A program made the position numbers and the translations under genes. The notes beneath the pieces are model-generated. The model saw only the letters and a list, made by a program, of their open reading frames with translations, was not told where the DNA came from and searched no databases. This document shows positions 8,681-18,167 of a stretch of 64,000 nucleotides of DNA, in pieces (position 1 is the stretch's first letter; every line of letters begins with the position of its first letter). Source of the DNA: Nitrosovibrio tenuis (GTDB lineage Bacteria > Pseudomonadota > Gammaproteobacteria > Burkholderiales > Nitrosomonadaceae); NCBI RefSeq assembly GCF_900109785.1, contig NZ_FOBH01000004.1, positions 186,001-250,000 on the forward strand, read 5' to 3'.

Positions 8681-9523
8681 TGGCCACAGCTTAAGAATTG
8701 CCTTGTGATTGTTTTTAATGGCTTCGGAAATAGAAGAGGCGGGCAGCTGGGGGTGATCGAACGTGGACGCGATGCGCTGCGTCAAACGGGAATACGCAGG
8801 GGCCGAATAAGCGCCGCACATGTCTCCTCCGATCAGAGTGGTATTCTGTCGGACTTGCATAATGGCCCAAGCAAGGTCATCCACCGTGAAGAGGCCGTGC
8901 TCCCAGTTGCTGCGGAATTCCTCGGCGTTAAGACAATCCAGATCTATGGTGATATATACGGAGCGCCTTTGCCAGCGAGAGAGGTGCTGTAAAAATGTGT
9001 CGCGCCAGTTCTCACGAGAGATGGACCCTTCGCGGCAGAGGGAGAGCTTTGGATAGCGCTCTCGCCATGAGAAAATCTGGAGCCGTCCAGACTGGAGCGA
9101 GTTCCGGGGGGCAAAGAGGTTATGAGGCCAGTTGAGCTCAAAATTGCCGCATCCCCAGACTTGGGCTGCCTCAACCCAGGGGGACTCCAGCGCGCGATTA
9201 ACCCATCCGCCGCAACCCCAGCGGGGAGGACGGATATCCCAGTCGGGATGATTATCAAATGAGAGCAACGAAACGGGCTCCCGAATTCGCCGCATCCAGA
9301 TAGCGCTCAGGTGATGAAAATCACCTGAGCCATAAAGAGTAAAAGGGCATAGATGGGGTGTAATCTCCGCTTGGAAGCGCTCAATTTCATCGACGGTCGT
9401 AGAAAAACGGAGCCGCGGTCCCCAGTTTCGCAGATTTATCGAAGGAAGCTGAAGCGTGGCAGCAGTGGCGGTGAGTTCTCCATCAAGGTCAAGGTGAATT
9501 TGATCGGAGCGTCCGTTTGCCAT
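8657..9523 (-). CDS. Ureohydrolase (arginase/agmatinase superfamily)-like protein
   Basis: A 288-residue protein carrying a full set of candidate di-manganese ligands in the superfamily's order: GSGDFHH (H70 or H71), SFDNHPDWD (D90, H92, D94) and ITIDLDC (D194, D196). The overall length suits the family. The surrounding sequence is far from classical arginase or agmatinase, and the substrate pocket residues differ, so the reaction (hydrolysis of a guanidino, formimidoyl or related group) is uncertain. Several cysteines (GCGGW, GCGNFE) are a further oddity. It is transcribed toward the acyltransferase/transporter operon and overlaps its last gene by 24 bp, which suggests a functional tie. Confidence 0.72.
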   Translation of the reverse strand: MANGRSDQIHLDLDGELTATAATLQLPSINLRNWGPRLRFSTTVDEIERFQAEITPHLCPFTLYGSGDFHHLSAIWMRRIREPVSLLSFDNHPDWDIRPPRWGCGGWVNRALESPWVEAAQVWGCGNFELNWPHNLFAPRNSLQSGRLQIFSWRERYPKLSLCREGSISRENWRDTFLQHLSRWQRRSVYITIDLDCLNAEEFRSNWEHGLFTVDDLAWAIMQVRQNTTLIGGDMCGAYSAPAYSRLTQRIASTFDHPQLPASSISEAIKNNHKAILKLWPLLAGTND

Positions 9524-9628
9524 GGATAAAGAATCTCGGAGAAGCTAAGCTATAATGGAGCTTGGTTGGGGTCGCGACCGGATCCTCCAGGATAGGTTAC
9601 CTGTATCGCTCATATCCAACAGTAGGAA

Positions 9629-10960
9629 TTAAAGTACGTACCGGGCCAAATCCTCGCTCTGGGATAAACTGTTGAGCCGCGCATTCACGTATTCTGCATC
9701 AATCGCGACGTTGGTTCCATGGTGTTTTTCGGCATCGAAGGAAACCTCCTCCAGAAGCTTTTCCATTGCGGTATAAAGGCGCCTCGCCCCAATATTCTCG
9801 GTTTTTTCATTGACCGCAAAAGCAATCTCCGCCAGACGTCTCACTGCCCCAGGCGTAAATTCCAACTTGATTCCTTCAGTTTCCAGAAGGGCCTCGTATT
9901 GCCGTGTCAGGCAAGCATCCGTATTCGTAAGGATTTGCACAAAATCGTCTGCACTGAGGCTTGTCAGTTCGACGCGAATGGGGAAGCGCCCCTGCAATTC
10001 GGGAATCAGATCGGACGGCTTAGCCAGATGAAAGGCACCGCTGGCAATAAACAGAATGTGATCGGTTTTGATCATGCCATATTTGGTAGAGACGGTAGTA
10101 CCTTCCACCAAGGGCAACAAATCCCGTTGAACGCCTTGGCGGGAAACGTCCGCACCGGAAGTTTCGGAACGGCTGGTAATTTTGTCGATTTCGTCCAGGA
10201 ACACGATGCCGTTCTGTTCTACGTTCTGCACCGAACGAAGCTTCAGCTCCTCGTCGTTGATGAGCTTGGACGCCTCTTCATCGGTAATAAACTTAATTGC
10301 TTCGCGAATTTTCAGTTTGCGCGTTTTTTTTCTTTCGCCCCCCAGATTCTGAAACATGCCCTGAATTTGGGTAGTGAGCTCCTCCATTCCGGGTGGAGCA
10401 AATATTTCCATATGGGTATGCGCGGAAGCCACCTCGATTTCAATCTCTTTATCGTTGAGCTCGCCTTCGCGCAATTTCTTGCGGAATTTCTGACGCGTGG
10501 CGCTTTCCCCTTCCTCGGTTTCCGCTGCTGAGCCCATCTCTCTTGCGGCCGGAAGCAACACATCGAGAATGCGCTCTTCGGCATTATCTTGCGCCCGAGA
10601 CCGCATTTTTTGCGTTTCCTGCTCGCGGGCCTGTTTGATAGCGGACTCTACCAGATCGCGTATGATGGAATCCACATCGCGTCCGACATATCCCACTTCG
10701 GTGAATTTGGTTGCTTCCACCTTTATAAAGGGTGCATCGGCAAGCTTAGCCAAACGGCGAGCGATTTCCGTTTTACCCACTCCGGTTGGCCCAATCATCA
10801 GAATATTCTTCGGTGTGATTTCCTGGCGCAACGGATCCATGACCTGCTGTCTGCGCCAACGATTCCTGAGTGCAATGGCCACGGAACGCTTGGCGGCATC
10901 CTGGCCAATGATGTGTTTGTCCAATTCCTGAACGATTTCCCGCGGAGTCAGTTGAGACAT
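9629..10960 (-). CDS. hslU: HslU, ATPase subunit of the HslUV protease
   Basis: A 443-residue AAA+ unfoldase that feeds substrates to the HslV peptidase in the cytoplasm. Visible are the N-terminal [16 protein letters not shown], Walker A GPTGVGKT at 57-64, the GYVGRDVDS pore-loop region, Walker B IVFLDEID, the inserted I-domain (about 110-240) and the C-terminal tail LARYVL that docks into HslV. Length is that of the family. hslV lies 74 bp upstream on the same strand, as in other proteobacteria. Confidence 0.97.
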   Translation of the reverse strand: MSQLTPREIVQELDKHIIGQDAAKRSVAIALRNRWRRQQVMDPLRQEITPKNILMIGPTGVGKTEIARRLAKLADAPFIKVEATKFTEVGYVGRDVDSIIRDLVESAIKQAREQETQKMRSRAQDNAEERILDVLLPAAREMGSAAETEEGESATRQKFRKKLREGELNDKEIEIEVASAHTHMEIFAPPGMEELTTQIQGMFQNLGGERKKTRKLKIREAIKFITDEEASKLINDEELKLRSVQNVEQNGIVFLDEIDKITSRSETSGADVSRQGVQRDLLPLVEGTTVSTKYGMIKTDHILFIASGAFHLAKPSDLIPELQGRFPIRVELTSLSADDFVQILTNTDACLTRQYEALLETEGIKLEFTPGAVRRLAEIAFAVNEKTENIGARRLYTAMEKLLEEVSFDAEKHHGTNVAIDAEYVNARLNSLSQSEDLARYVL

Positions 10961-11034
10961 GATTACGGATCAGTGATTAATACAACAGATAAAAAACCGG
11001 GAGCGAGAAACCATCGATATGAGTGTTTTTGAGG

Positions 11035-11571
11035 TTACTCCAGAACCTCGATTACATGGTTCTGATTGGTATAAATGCACAGATCGCCCGCGATGGCCAG
11101 TGATTTCTTGACGATTTCCGGCGGCGTCAGACTTGTATTCTCCAGAAGCGCGCGCGCGGCCGAGTGAGCATAAGACCCGCCGCTGCCAATCGCCGCAAGT
11201 CCAAGCTCGGGCTCGATCACATCCCCCGCCCCCGTGATGATAAGGGTAACCCCGGGATCGGCCACGACCAGCATCGCTTCCAGCCGACGCAAGATGCGGT
11301 CGGTTCGCCAGTCCTTCGCCAGCTCCACTGCTGAACGCATGAGGTGCCCCTGATGTTTTTCAAGCTTGCCTTCAAAACGCTCAAACAGCGTAAAAGCATC
11401 GGCTGTACCCCCCGCAAATCCAGCGAGTATTTTGTCATGGTAGAGTCTGCGAACCTTCCGCGCACTTGCCTTGGCGACTACCGCACCCAGAGTCACCTGG
11501 CCATCGCCTCCAAGCGCGACCTGGGCGCCACGCCGTGCCGAGAGTATGGTGGTACCGTGAAATACTGGCAT
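11035..11571 (-). CDS. hslV: HslV, proteolytic subunit of HslUV
   Basis: A 178-residue threonine peptidase of the proteasome beta type. From ATG 11571 the protein begins [15 protein letters not shown]; processing before Thr7 would expose the catalytic N-terminal threonine, and GGDGQVTLG follows as in all HslV. The frame extends 19 codons upstream to a weaker start, rejected because it would bury the conserved N-terminus. It lies between xerC and hslU on the same strand. Confidence 0.96.
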   Translation of the reverse strand: MPVFHGTTILSARRGAQVALGGDGQVTLGAVVAKASARKVRRLYHDKILAGFAGGTADAFTLFERFEGKLEKHQGHLMRSAVELAKDWRTDRILRRLEAMLVVADPGVTLIITGAGDVIEPELGLAAIGSGGSYAHSAARALLENTSLTPPEIVKKSLAIAGDLCIYTNQNHVIEVLE

Positions 11572-11640
11572 TGAACGAGAACGAGATGATAGAGAGCAAC
11601 GATTATACCGCTGATTTAACAAATGCAATCGTCGGAATGC

Positions 11641-12555
11641 TTATACCGGGGCTCCGCCGTTCTTTTTCGCTCTTGGATGAGCCGCGTCGTAGACTTTGGC
11701 TAAATGTTGGAAATCAAGATGGGTATAGACCTGCGTGGTGCTGATGCTGCTATGTCCCAGCATCTCCTGAACTGCCCGCAAATCGCCGCTGGATTGCAGC
11801 ACGTGCGAGGCGAATGAATGCCGCAGTACATGCGGATGGACAGTGGTGCTGATACCTTGACGCGATGCCTGAATTTTCAGCCGCTGGCCAATTGAACGAT
11901 GGCTGATATTCTTGCCGTACCGGGATAGAAACAATGCGGATTCGCCGTGTCTGACCAGGATCTCGCGCTGTTTTATCCATTCTTTCAACACGTCCGCAGC
12001 CCTGCTGCCGACGGGTACGATGCGTGTTTTGCCGCCTTTACCTGTAACACGTGCGGTGCCTTCGGAAAAATTCAAATCCTCGGGTTTCAAGCTGGCGAGC
12101 TCCGCCAGCCGCAATCCGGAAGAATAGCACAGCTCGAACATGGCTTTATCGCGTAAAGCCATCAAATCATTGTCGACCGGAAACTCCAGCAGCTTCGCTG
12201 CCTCATCAGGTGAAAGCGTACGCGGCAACGCTTTCGTCGCCTTTGGCGGACGTACTCCCGCACAGGGATTGGACGCATGGCCGTGATCCCGGGTCAGGTA
12301 TTTATAAAAGCCACGCCAGGCTGACAAGGTTCTGGCCAGACTTCTGCCTGAAAATCCCTTTCCATGAAGCTGCGCGATAAAGCGCCGAATGTGATGGACT
12401 TGAAGTTGCTCGAGGGATGTTGTTTCCGCAAGTTTCAGCAAAACAGCAATATCCTTCGCGTAACTTTGACACGTAAGAGGAGACAGCCGCCGTTCTCCGG
12501 CGAGATGGTCAACATACGAAGAGGCGAGCCCGGCCTGATTGTTACTGGATATCAT
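11641..12555 (-). CDS. xerC: Tyrosine recombinase XerC
   Basis: A site-specific recombinase that, with XerD, resolves chromosome dimers at dif. From ATG 12555 it is 304 residues, the family length. An N-terminal SAM-like core-binding domain (LAGERRLSPLTCQSYAKD) is followed by the catalytic domain with R (SGLRLAEL), K (TGKGGKTR), HVLRH, the second H (LGHSS) and nucleophile Y (VYTHLDF). The frame is open to 12624 with earlier ATGs, but those add a non-conserved leader. The start overlaps the end of the DUF484 gene by 14 bp, so it is translationally coupled. It is a housekeeping recombinase, not the integrase of an island. Confidence 0.95.
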   Translation of the reverse strand: MISSNNQAGLASSYVDHLAGERRLSPLTCQSYAKDIAVLLKLAETTSLEQLQVHHIRRFIAQLHGKGFSGRSLARTLSAWRGFYKYLTRDHGHASNPCAGVRPPKATKALPRTLSPDEAAKLLEFPVDNDLMALRDKAMFELCYSSGLRLAELASLKPEDLNFSEGTARVTGKGGKTRIVPVGSRAADVLKEWIKQREILVRHGESALFLSRYGKNISHRSIGQRLKIQASRQGISTTVHPHVLRHSFASHVLQSSGDLRAVQEMLGHSSISTTQVYTHLDFQHLAKVYDAAHPRAKKNGGAPV

Positions 12556-13255
12556 GCAGATCACTGGCGGGTTGAGCATTGTTGGACGATGCATCAGCCA
12601 GCGTGAATCGCCCCAATGCGGCACTTATAAGTTGACCCAGCTGCGCCAGATAAATTGTTCCCATCTCAGGATAAAATCGTTGTGGATCCTCGCTTCCCAT
12701 TACCATGAGGCCAAACACAGTCGACCTGGCCCGCAGACCCACCATCGCAAATGAGCGTAGCCGGACCGCATCGTCGCCGAACCAACTTTTGATCTCGTCC
12801 AGGACATGAAGTCCACAATAAGGATGCAGCAGGCTTTCGGCCAGAATGCGAATATCCTTGCTCGTTTGAGAAAATTCTGACAGTACGGTATCGTCGCTGG
12901 TTATGTTCCATAGCCGTAGCGCCATGTGAGGTATTGAGAAGTCCTCGCGCAGATTGAAATGCAATCCATCCAGCGAATCATTTAGATTTGTGAAGGTGAG
13001 CAGCGCAACCGCCAGGCGATGTATTTTTTCGGTAAGCGCACCGTTCTCTTCACCAAATCTGATCAATTCACTCAGCTTTTCCTGCAATATACGGTTTTTG
13101 TCCCGAAGCGCAACGATCTGGCGCTCGCTGATGGGAATGGCTCTTCCGCCGTGAGGATGAGGCACCTGAATATCCGCCAGCATATCTGCATATTCCTCGA
13201 AAAATTGAGGGTGTTTACGCAGGTATTGGGCTATTTCATCCGAACTAAATTTCAT
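12542..13255 (-). CDS. DUF484 family protein
   Basis: A 237-residue soluble protein. The N-terminus ([20 protein letters not shown]) and the following [16 protein letters not shown]-like block are the DUF484 signature; a coiled-coil stretch (about 45-70) leads to a GAF-like C-terminal domain. It is nearly always found between dapF and xerC, as here; its molecular role is not established. It overlaps dapF by 11 bp at its start and xerC at its end. Confidence 0.92.
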   Translation of the reverse strand: MKFSSDEIAQYLRKHPQFFEEYADMLADIQVPHPHGGRAIPISERQIVALRDKNRILQEKLSELIRFGEENGALTEKIHRLAVALLTFTNLNDSLDGLHFNLREDFSIPHMALRLWNITSDDTVLSEFSQTSKDIRILAESLLHPYCGLHVLDEIKSWFGDDAVRLRSFAMVGLRARSTVFGLMVMGSEDPQRFYPEMGTIYLAQLGQLISAALGRFTLADASSNNAQPASDLHDIQ

Positions 13256-14099
13256 GCCTTTCCATCTGACCTTTTAGCTCGATTTCTCCATCGAACACGG
13301 TAACTGCGGGTCCAGTCATCCAGACCGGTTGATTTTCACCCTCCCAGCGCACAAATAAATCTCCGCGTCGAAAGCTCACTTTGACCCCGTGCTCCAACAG
13401 TCCACGCTGGATTCCTGATACCACCGCGGCACAAGCACCGGTTCCACAGGACAGTGTTTCGCCCGCCCCGCGCTCGTATACCCGTAGTTTGATATGGCGG
13501 CGATCCAGTACCTGCATATATCCGGCGTTCACCCTGTGGGGAAAGCGTGGATGACTTTCAATCAGCGGGCCCTCGGTTAATACCGAAGCATGATTCACGT
13601 CCTCCACCACTTGCACCGCGTGAGGATTACCCATAGAGACCACGCTGATTTTGACCTGTTTATTGCTGATATCGAGCGAATAAGTCAACGCACGTTTTTC
13701 AGCCATAAAAGGAATTCTCGATGGCTCAAATTTTGGTATACCCATGTTGACACTGATCTGGCCGTCCGAGCCAAGTCTCGGAATGATCAGCCCGCCACGT
13801 GTCTCGACGCGTATTTCCGTTTTCGCGGTCAATCCTCGATCATACACATAGCGAACGAAGCAGCGCGCGCCATTGCCGCATTGTTCCACTTCGCCGCCGT
13901 CAGCGTTGAAGATGCGATACCGGAAGTCAGCCTCCCCCTGCGCCGTTTCGATCAACAGGACCTGATCGCAACCAATTCCATAACGGCGATCAGCGAGCTG
14001 GCGCAACTGTTCCGAACTCAGCGATACGGCTTGATTGATGCCATCAATGACAACAAAATCATTGCCGAGACCGTGCATTTTGGTGAACTTGAGCTTCAT
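13245..14099 (-). CDS. dapF: Diaminopimelate epimerase DapF
   Basis: Converts L,L- to meso-diaminopimelate for lysine and peptidoglycan synthesis, without a cofactor. From ATG 14099 the protein has 284 residues. The two active-site cysteines are seen in QCGNGARC and SCGTGAC, and the N-terminal [11 protein letters not shown] is typical. An upstream in-frame start (14135) adds 12 non-conserved residues. It is first in the minus-strand series dapF-DUF484-xerC and divergent from metK across about 140 bp of AT-rich DNA that should carry both promoters. Confidence 0.96.
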   Translation of the reverse strand: MKLKFTKMHGLGNDFVVIDGINQAVSLSSEQLRQLADRRYGIGCDQVLLIETAQGEADFRYRIFNADGGEVEQCGNGARCFVRYVYDRGLTAKTEIRVETRGGLIIPRLGSDGQISVNMGIPKFEPSRIPFMAEKRALTYSLDISNKQVKISVVSMGNPHAVQVVEDVNHASVLTEGPLIESHPRFPHRVNAGYMQVLDRRHIKLRVYERGAGETLSCGTGACAAVVSGIQRGLLEHGVKVSFRRGDLFVRWEGENQPVWMTGPAVTVFDGEIELKGQMERHEI

Positions 14100-14237
14100 T
14101 CGCAGACTTCCCTGATTCAGCCTGATGGCCAGCATTAGCTTTGAATCGGATTTAGCATTTATTATTGTTTATCTTCTTAATGTAAAAATTATTTGGTATT
14201 CTACAGTTCTTTCAAGATCAATAATCGCGGAGGCACC

Positions 14238-15419
14238 ATGAGCGACTACCTTTTTACTTCCGAATCCGTATCGGAGGGCCATCCCGACAAGGTGGCGGAT
14301 CAGATTTCCGATTCAATCCTGGATGCCATCCTGGCGCAGGATCCCAACTCGCGAGTCGCCTGTGAAACACTTTGCAGTACCGGCTTGATCGTAATGTCTG
14401 GTGAAATCACTACAGAGGCCAACGTTGACTATATGCAGGTTGCACGTGCAGCCGTCAAGCGTATCGGTTACGACAGCTCGGATATCGGTTTTGATTATCG
14501 CACATGCGCTGTGCTAACCGCTTTCAATAAACAGTCCCCCGATATCGCCCAGGGAGTCAACCGCTCCAAGGAAGAGGAAATGGATCAGGGCGCCGGCGAT
14601 CAGGGGCTCATGTTTGGCTTTGCCTGCGATGAAACGCCGCAATTGATGCCGATGCCCATCTATTACGCGCATCGTCTGATGGAGCGCCAGGCGGAACTTA
14701 GAAAAGATGGGCGTCTGCCGTGGCTGCGTCCTGATGCAAAGTCGCAAGTGTCCGTGCGCTATCTGAATGGCAAGCCGCAGCGTATCGAAACCGTTGTGAT
14801 ATCAACTCAGCATCATCCGGACATTTCTCATGCACAACTGAGCGAAGCCGTAATTGAAGAAGTCATTAAACCGGTGCTTCCAAAGAAAATGTTGAGTGGA
14901 GAAACGCGCTATCTTGTTAATCCTACGGGACGCTTCGTGGTGGGGGGACCCATGGGGGATTGCGGGTTGACCGGGCGCAAGATCATCGTGGATAGCTATG
15001 GAGGAACGGCTCACCATGGAGGAGGCGCTTTCTCAGGCAAGGATCCCTCCAAGGTCGATCGTTCGGCGGCTTATGCAGGACGTTATGTAGCCAAGAACAT
15101 TGTTGCCGCCGGCCTCGCCAGCAAATGCGAGGTACAGGTAGCCTATGCGATAGGTGTGGCGCATCCGGTGTCACTGATGGTCGATACTTTCGGAACCGGA
15201 AAGATTTCCGACGACAAGATCGTCAGGTTGATTGAGCGTCACTTCGATCTCCGTCCACGCGCTATTATTCATGCGCTCAACCTGCTTCGACCAATTTATC
15301 ACAAAACCGCCGCCTATGGCCATTTTGGCCGGGATGAGCCGGAATTCACCTGGGAAGCCACCGACAAGGCTGCGCGGCTGCGCGCCGATGCAGGGCTGAA
15401 AGTCGCGGTAGAAGCATAA
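14238..15419 (+). CDS. metK: S-adenosylmethionine synthase MetK
   Basis: Makes SAM from methionine and ATP. From ATG 14238, preceded by CGGAGG at the right distance, the protein has 393 residues with [13 protein letters not shown], the loop motif [10 protein letters not shown] and the P-loop-like [16 protein letters not shown]. The C-terminal domain is complete. It is followed within about 50 bp by the SAH riboswitch and ahcY, so the SAM cycle genes are clustered. I see no SAM riboswitch in its short leader. Confidence 0.98.
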   Translation: MSDYLFTSESVSEGHPDKVADQISDSILDAILAQDPNSRVACETLCSTGLIVMSGEITTEANVDYMQVARAAVKRIGYDSSDIGFDYRTCAVLTAFNKQSPDIAQGVNRSKEEEMDQGAGDQGLMFGFACDETPQLMPMPIYYAHRLMERQAELRKDGRLPWLRPDAKSQVSVRYLNGKPQRIETVVISTQHHPDISHAQLSEAVIEEVIKPVLPKKMLSGETRYLVNPTGRFVVGGPMGDCGLTGRKIIVDSYGGTAHHGGGAFSGKDPSKVDRSAAYAGRYVAKNIVAAGLASKCEVQVAYAIGVAHPVSLMVDTFGTGKISDDKIVRLIERHFDLRPRAIIHALNLLRPIYHKTAAYGHFGRDEPEFTWEATDKAARLRADAGLKVAVEA

Positions 15420-15465
15420 GCGATAACAAGTTCTCAGGTTGTTTTCAAGTTAGCCTCAATCCCTT

Positions 15466-15541
15466 CCCGGCTGAGGAGCGCTGCAACGGGCCTAGTCCCG
15501 CGAGGCTCGGCGGAGGAAGGATCGCAACAACGGCGCTCGTT
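15466..15541 (+). promoter_or_regulatory. SAH riboswitch (S-adenosylhomocysteine aptamer)
   Basis: The bases in front of ahcY match the SAH riboswitch core as I recall it: GAGGAGCGCTGCAAC at 15473-15487, GAGGCTCG at 15502-15509 and a closing GGCGCTC at 15532-15538. GAGCGC (15476-15481) pairs with GCGCTC (15533-15538), and CGGG/CCCG (15487-15490 with 15497-15500) forms an inner hairpin. The ribosome-binding site CAGGAG lies about 10 bases after the aptamer. In beta- and gammaproteobacteria this element turns on ahcY when SAH accumulates. Confidence 0.9.
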
Positions 15542-15561
15542 CATTCTTCAGGAGATATTTT

Positions 15562-17040
15562 ATGAACGCTGTGCTCAGTTCTGCATCCGCATCTGCTTCG
15601 ATCCCAGCTACCCCGACCTCTACGGGTAGTGAATTTTCCGATTACAAAGTGGCCGATATGTCCCTGGCGCAATGGGGACGCAAGGAAATAGCCATTGCCG
15701 AAACCGAGATGCCCGGTTTAATGGCGCTACGTGAAGAATATGCTAGCGCAAAGCCTCTGGCGGGCGCACGTATTGCCGGTTCCCTGCATATGACTATTCA
15801 GACAGCGGTACTTATCGAAACGCTGATCAAGTTAGGCGCTCAGGTTCGCTGGGCTTCCTGCAATATCTTTTCAACTCAGGATCATGCTGCGGCCGCCATC
15901 GCGGCGGAGGGCATTCCCGTGTTTGCCTATAAGGGCGAGTCGCTGGATGACTATTGGGAATATACGCATCGTATTTTAGAATGGCCCGGTGACAAGACTG
16001 CAGGCTCAAATGGCCCCAACATGATTCTGGATGATGGTGGCGACGCAACGCTGCTGGTTATTTTGGGCAGCAAGGCGGAACAAGACCCATCGGTAATAGC
16101 TCATCCGACTAATGAAGAAGAGCAGTCCTTGTTTGCCGCGATCCAGAAAAAATTGAGCACCGCTCCCGGTTGGTATTCCAGCAAACTCGCCAATATTCGC
16201 GGCGTGACGGAGGAAACCACTACCGGTGTCCATCGTTTATATGAAATGCAGAAAAAAGGCGAGCTGCCGTTTCCGGCATTCAACGTCAACGATTCGGTCA
16301 CCAAGTCAAAATTCGATAACCTCTATGGTTGCCGCGAGTCGCTGGTGGACGGAATCAAACGGGCTACCGATGTGATGATAGCGGGCAAAATCGCCCTGGT
16401 GTGCGGCTACGGGGATGTGGGCAAAGGTTGCGCCCAGTCCCTGCGTGGTCTGGGCGCAACGGTCTGGATTACGGAGATAGACCCGATTTGCGCGCTGCAA
16501 GCGGCAATGGAGGGCTACCGTGTAGTAACCATGGACGAGGTCTGCGATCAGGCCGACATTTTCGTCACGGCGACCGGGAATCTGCGCGTCATTACCCACG
16601 ATCACATGCTGAGGATGAAAGATCAGGCTATCGTTTGCAACATCGGCCATTTTGATTCGGAGATAGATATTGCTTCCGTTCAAAAATATCAGTGGGATAA
16701 CATTAAGCCACAGGTGGATCACGTCATTTTCCCAACAGGCCGCCGCATCATCGTGCTGGCAAAAGGACGGCTAGTGAATCTGGGTTGTGCCACCGGTCAT
16801 CCTTCATTTGTAATGTCCAGCTCGTTTACCAATCAGGTACTGGCGCAAATGGAGCTGTGGCAAAACGGCACGAGCTATTCAAAGAATGTCTATGTGCTGC
16901 CCAAGCACCTGGATGAAAAAGTGGCACGGCTGCATCTGGGCAAGCTCGGTGTCAAGCTCACCGAATTGAGCGAGGAGCAGGCGAACTACCTGAATCTGGA
17001 CAAAAACGGACCGTACAAGCCGGCAATGTACCGGTACTGA
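15562..17040 (+). CDS. ahcY: Adenosylhomocysteinase AhcY
   Basis: Reversibly cleaves S-adenosylhomocysteine to homocysteine and adenosine with bound NAD. 492 residues, with the NAD-binding [10 protein letters not shown], the N-terminal catalytic region containing SLHMTIQTA and CNIFSTQDH, and the C-terminal [10 protein letters not shown] that closes the neighbouring subunit's NAD site. It carries a Ser/Ala/Thr-rich N-terminal extension of about 25 residues before the conserved start ([10 protein letters not shown]). The SAH riboswitch immediately upstream explains its control. metF follows 75 bp downstream after a strong hairpin. Confidence 0.98.
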   Translation: MNAVLSSASASASIPATPTSTGSEFSDYKVADMSLAQWGRKEIAIAETEMPGLMALREEYASAKPLAGARIAGSLHMTIQTAVLIETLIKLGAQVRWASCNIFSTQDHAAAAIAAEGIPVFAYKGESLDDYWEYTHRILEWPGDKTAGSNGPNMILDDGGDATLLVILGSKAEQDPSVIAHPTNEEEQSLFAAIQKKLSTAPGWYSSKLANIRGVTEETTTGVHRLYEMQKKGELPFPAFNVNDSVTKSKFDNLYGCRESLVDGIKRATDVMIAGKIALVCGYGDVGKGCAQSLRGLGATVWITEIDPICALQAAMEGYRVVTMDEVCDQADIFVTATGNLRVITHDHMLRMKDQAIVCNIGHFDSEIDIASVQKYQWDNIKPQVDHVIFPTGRRIIVLAKGRLVNLGCATGHPSFVMSSSFTNQVLAQMELWQNGTSYSKNVYVLPKHLDEKVARLHLGKLGVKLTELSEEQANYLNLDKNGPYKPAMYRY

Positions 17041-17058
17041 TTTTCGGATCAAGGATCC

Positions 17059-17097
17059 GGGGAAAGATACAAGCTGGCAAGCTCTTCATCTTTCCCC
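17059..17097 (+). other. Strong hairpin between ahcY and metF
   Basis: A perfect 10-bp inverted repeat (GGGGAAAGAT at 17059-17068, ATCTTTCCCC at 17088-17097) encloses 19 bases that hold a smaller AGCT/AGCT pairing. No T-run follows, so it is not a standard terminator. It may stabilise the ahcY mRNA end or tune metF translation; the metF start lies 18 bases downstream. Confidence 0.55.
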
Positions 17098-17115
17098 AAC
17101 CGCGCTTAGCAGAAG

Positions 17116-17961
17116 ATGGAATCCCAAAAAAGGTTTGCGCCTACCTTTAGTTTCGAATTTTTTCCACCGCAAACAGCGGAAGGGATGGAGAAGTTGCGCG
17201 CGACGCGCAGACAACTGGCTCAGCTCAACCCGAAATTCTTTTCAGTAACCTTTGGCGCAGGTGGATCGACTCGCGACCGCACACTTGAGGCTGCGCTGGA
17301 GATCCAGGCAGAGGGCCATAAGGCTGCACCCCATCTTTCCTGCATTGGCTCGACCAGCGAAAACATCCGTACGATGTTGGAAAAATACCGCGATGGCGGT
17401 ATTCGCCATATCGTTGCCCTGAGAGGCGACTTACCTTCGGGCATGGCGCAGGGGGGCGAGTTCCGCTATGCCAATGAACTTGTAGCGTTCATCCGCAAGG
17501 AGTTTGATGATACCTTTCATATAGAGGTTGCGTCGTATCCCGAATATCATCCACAGGCAAATTCTGCACATGAGGATTTGCTGAACTTCAAACGCAAGGT
17601 GGATGCCGGTGCGGACTCGGTCATCACGCAGTATTTTTTCAATGCAGATGCCTACTTCAACTTTATTGATGCATGTGAAGCGATGGGTATCGAAGTCCCT
17701 ATCGTGCCCGGCATCATGCCTATCAATAAATTTTCACAATTGGCGCGCTTTTCGGACGCATGTGGCGCTGAAATTCCCCGCTGGATTAGGAAAAGATTGG
17801 AAGGTTACGGGGATGACAGCGCATCAATCCGCGCTTTTGGATTGGATATTGTGACCGATTTATGCGATCGGCTTCTGAGCGCCGGCGCGCCGGGTCTGCA
17901 TTTTTACACGCTGAACTCGGCAGGATTAACGACTACGATCTGGCAGAGGCTGGGGTTGTAA
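17116..17961 (+). CDS. metF: 5,10-methylenetetrahydrofolate reductase MetF
   Basis: A flavoprotein TIM barrel of 281 residues that makes 5-methyl-THF for methionine synthesis. The opening FSFEFFPPQT with the catalytic Glu, VTFGAGGST, HLSCIG and RGDLPSG are family hallmarks, and the length is normal for bacteria. The start ATG 17116 directly precedes the conserved part. Placement after ahcY fits a methyl-cycle operon. Confidence 0.97.
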   Translation: MESQKRFAPTFSFEFFPPQTAEGMEKLRATRRQLAQLNPKFFSVTFGAGGSTRDRTLEAALEIQAEGHKAAPHLSCIGSTSENIRTMLEKYRDGGIRHIVALRGDLPSGMAQGGEFRYANELVAFIRKEFDDTFHIEVASYPEYHPQANSAHEDLLNFKRKVDAGADSVITQYFFNADAYFNFIDACEAMGIEVPIVPGIMPINKFSQLARFSDACGAEIPRWIRKRLEGYGDDSASIRAFGLDIVTDLCDRLLSAGAPGLHFYTLNSAGLTTTIWQRLGL

Positions 17962-17963
17962 TT

Positions 17964-18090
17964 CATTCCATTCCAGATCAAGCCCTCAGTTTGTCGCCTT
18001 CTTCGCACACTCCTCGCCGTGTTCTATATGCACTGTCTTCGTCGTTCGCTCATTGGCTTCGCGGATCATCTTGATCTGGAAATGGAATGG
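17964..18090 (+). repeat. Long-range inverted repeat after metF
   Basis: Positions 17964-17982 (CATTCCATTCCAGATCAAG) are complementary to 18070-18090 (CTTGATCTGG then AAATGGAATGG), with only a small bulge. They bracket about 87 bases rich in short C/T runs. The stem lies directly after the metF stop and before the terminator at 18114. It would fold into a large stem-loop in the metF 3' UTR, or in an RNA from the opposite strand. Confidence 0.6.
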
Positions 18091-18113
18091 TGAAGCGAAG
18101 GTTTAAAAGTATG

Positions 18114-18142
18114 GGGCCTGATGCGCCTCGCGCATCAGGCCC
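18114..18142. terminator. Bidirectional terminator between metF and aminotransferase gene
   Basis: A perfect 12-bp stem: GGGCCTGATGCG at 18114-18125 and CGCATCAGGCCC at 18131-18142, 5-base loop. On the minus strand the stem is followed by a T-rich run (ATACTTTT). It sits between two convergent genes, so it should stop transcripts from both sides. Confidence 0.8.
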
Positions 18143-18167
18143 GACCATTCAGACTTCTTTTCGGCAG

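Noticed and set aside
9719-11032. Long plus-strand frames across hslU
   Set aside because: They are antisense shadows of hslU, a well-conserved gene.
11641-12555. Integrase marking a genomic island
   Set aside because: It is XerC in its standard dapF-DUF484-xerC context, with no att sites or phage genes.
14136-14237. SAM riboswitch in the metK leader
   Set aside because: The leader is about 90 AT-rich bases without the conserved stems or core of any SAM class I can recall.
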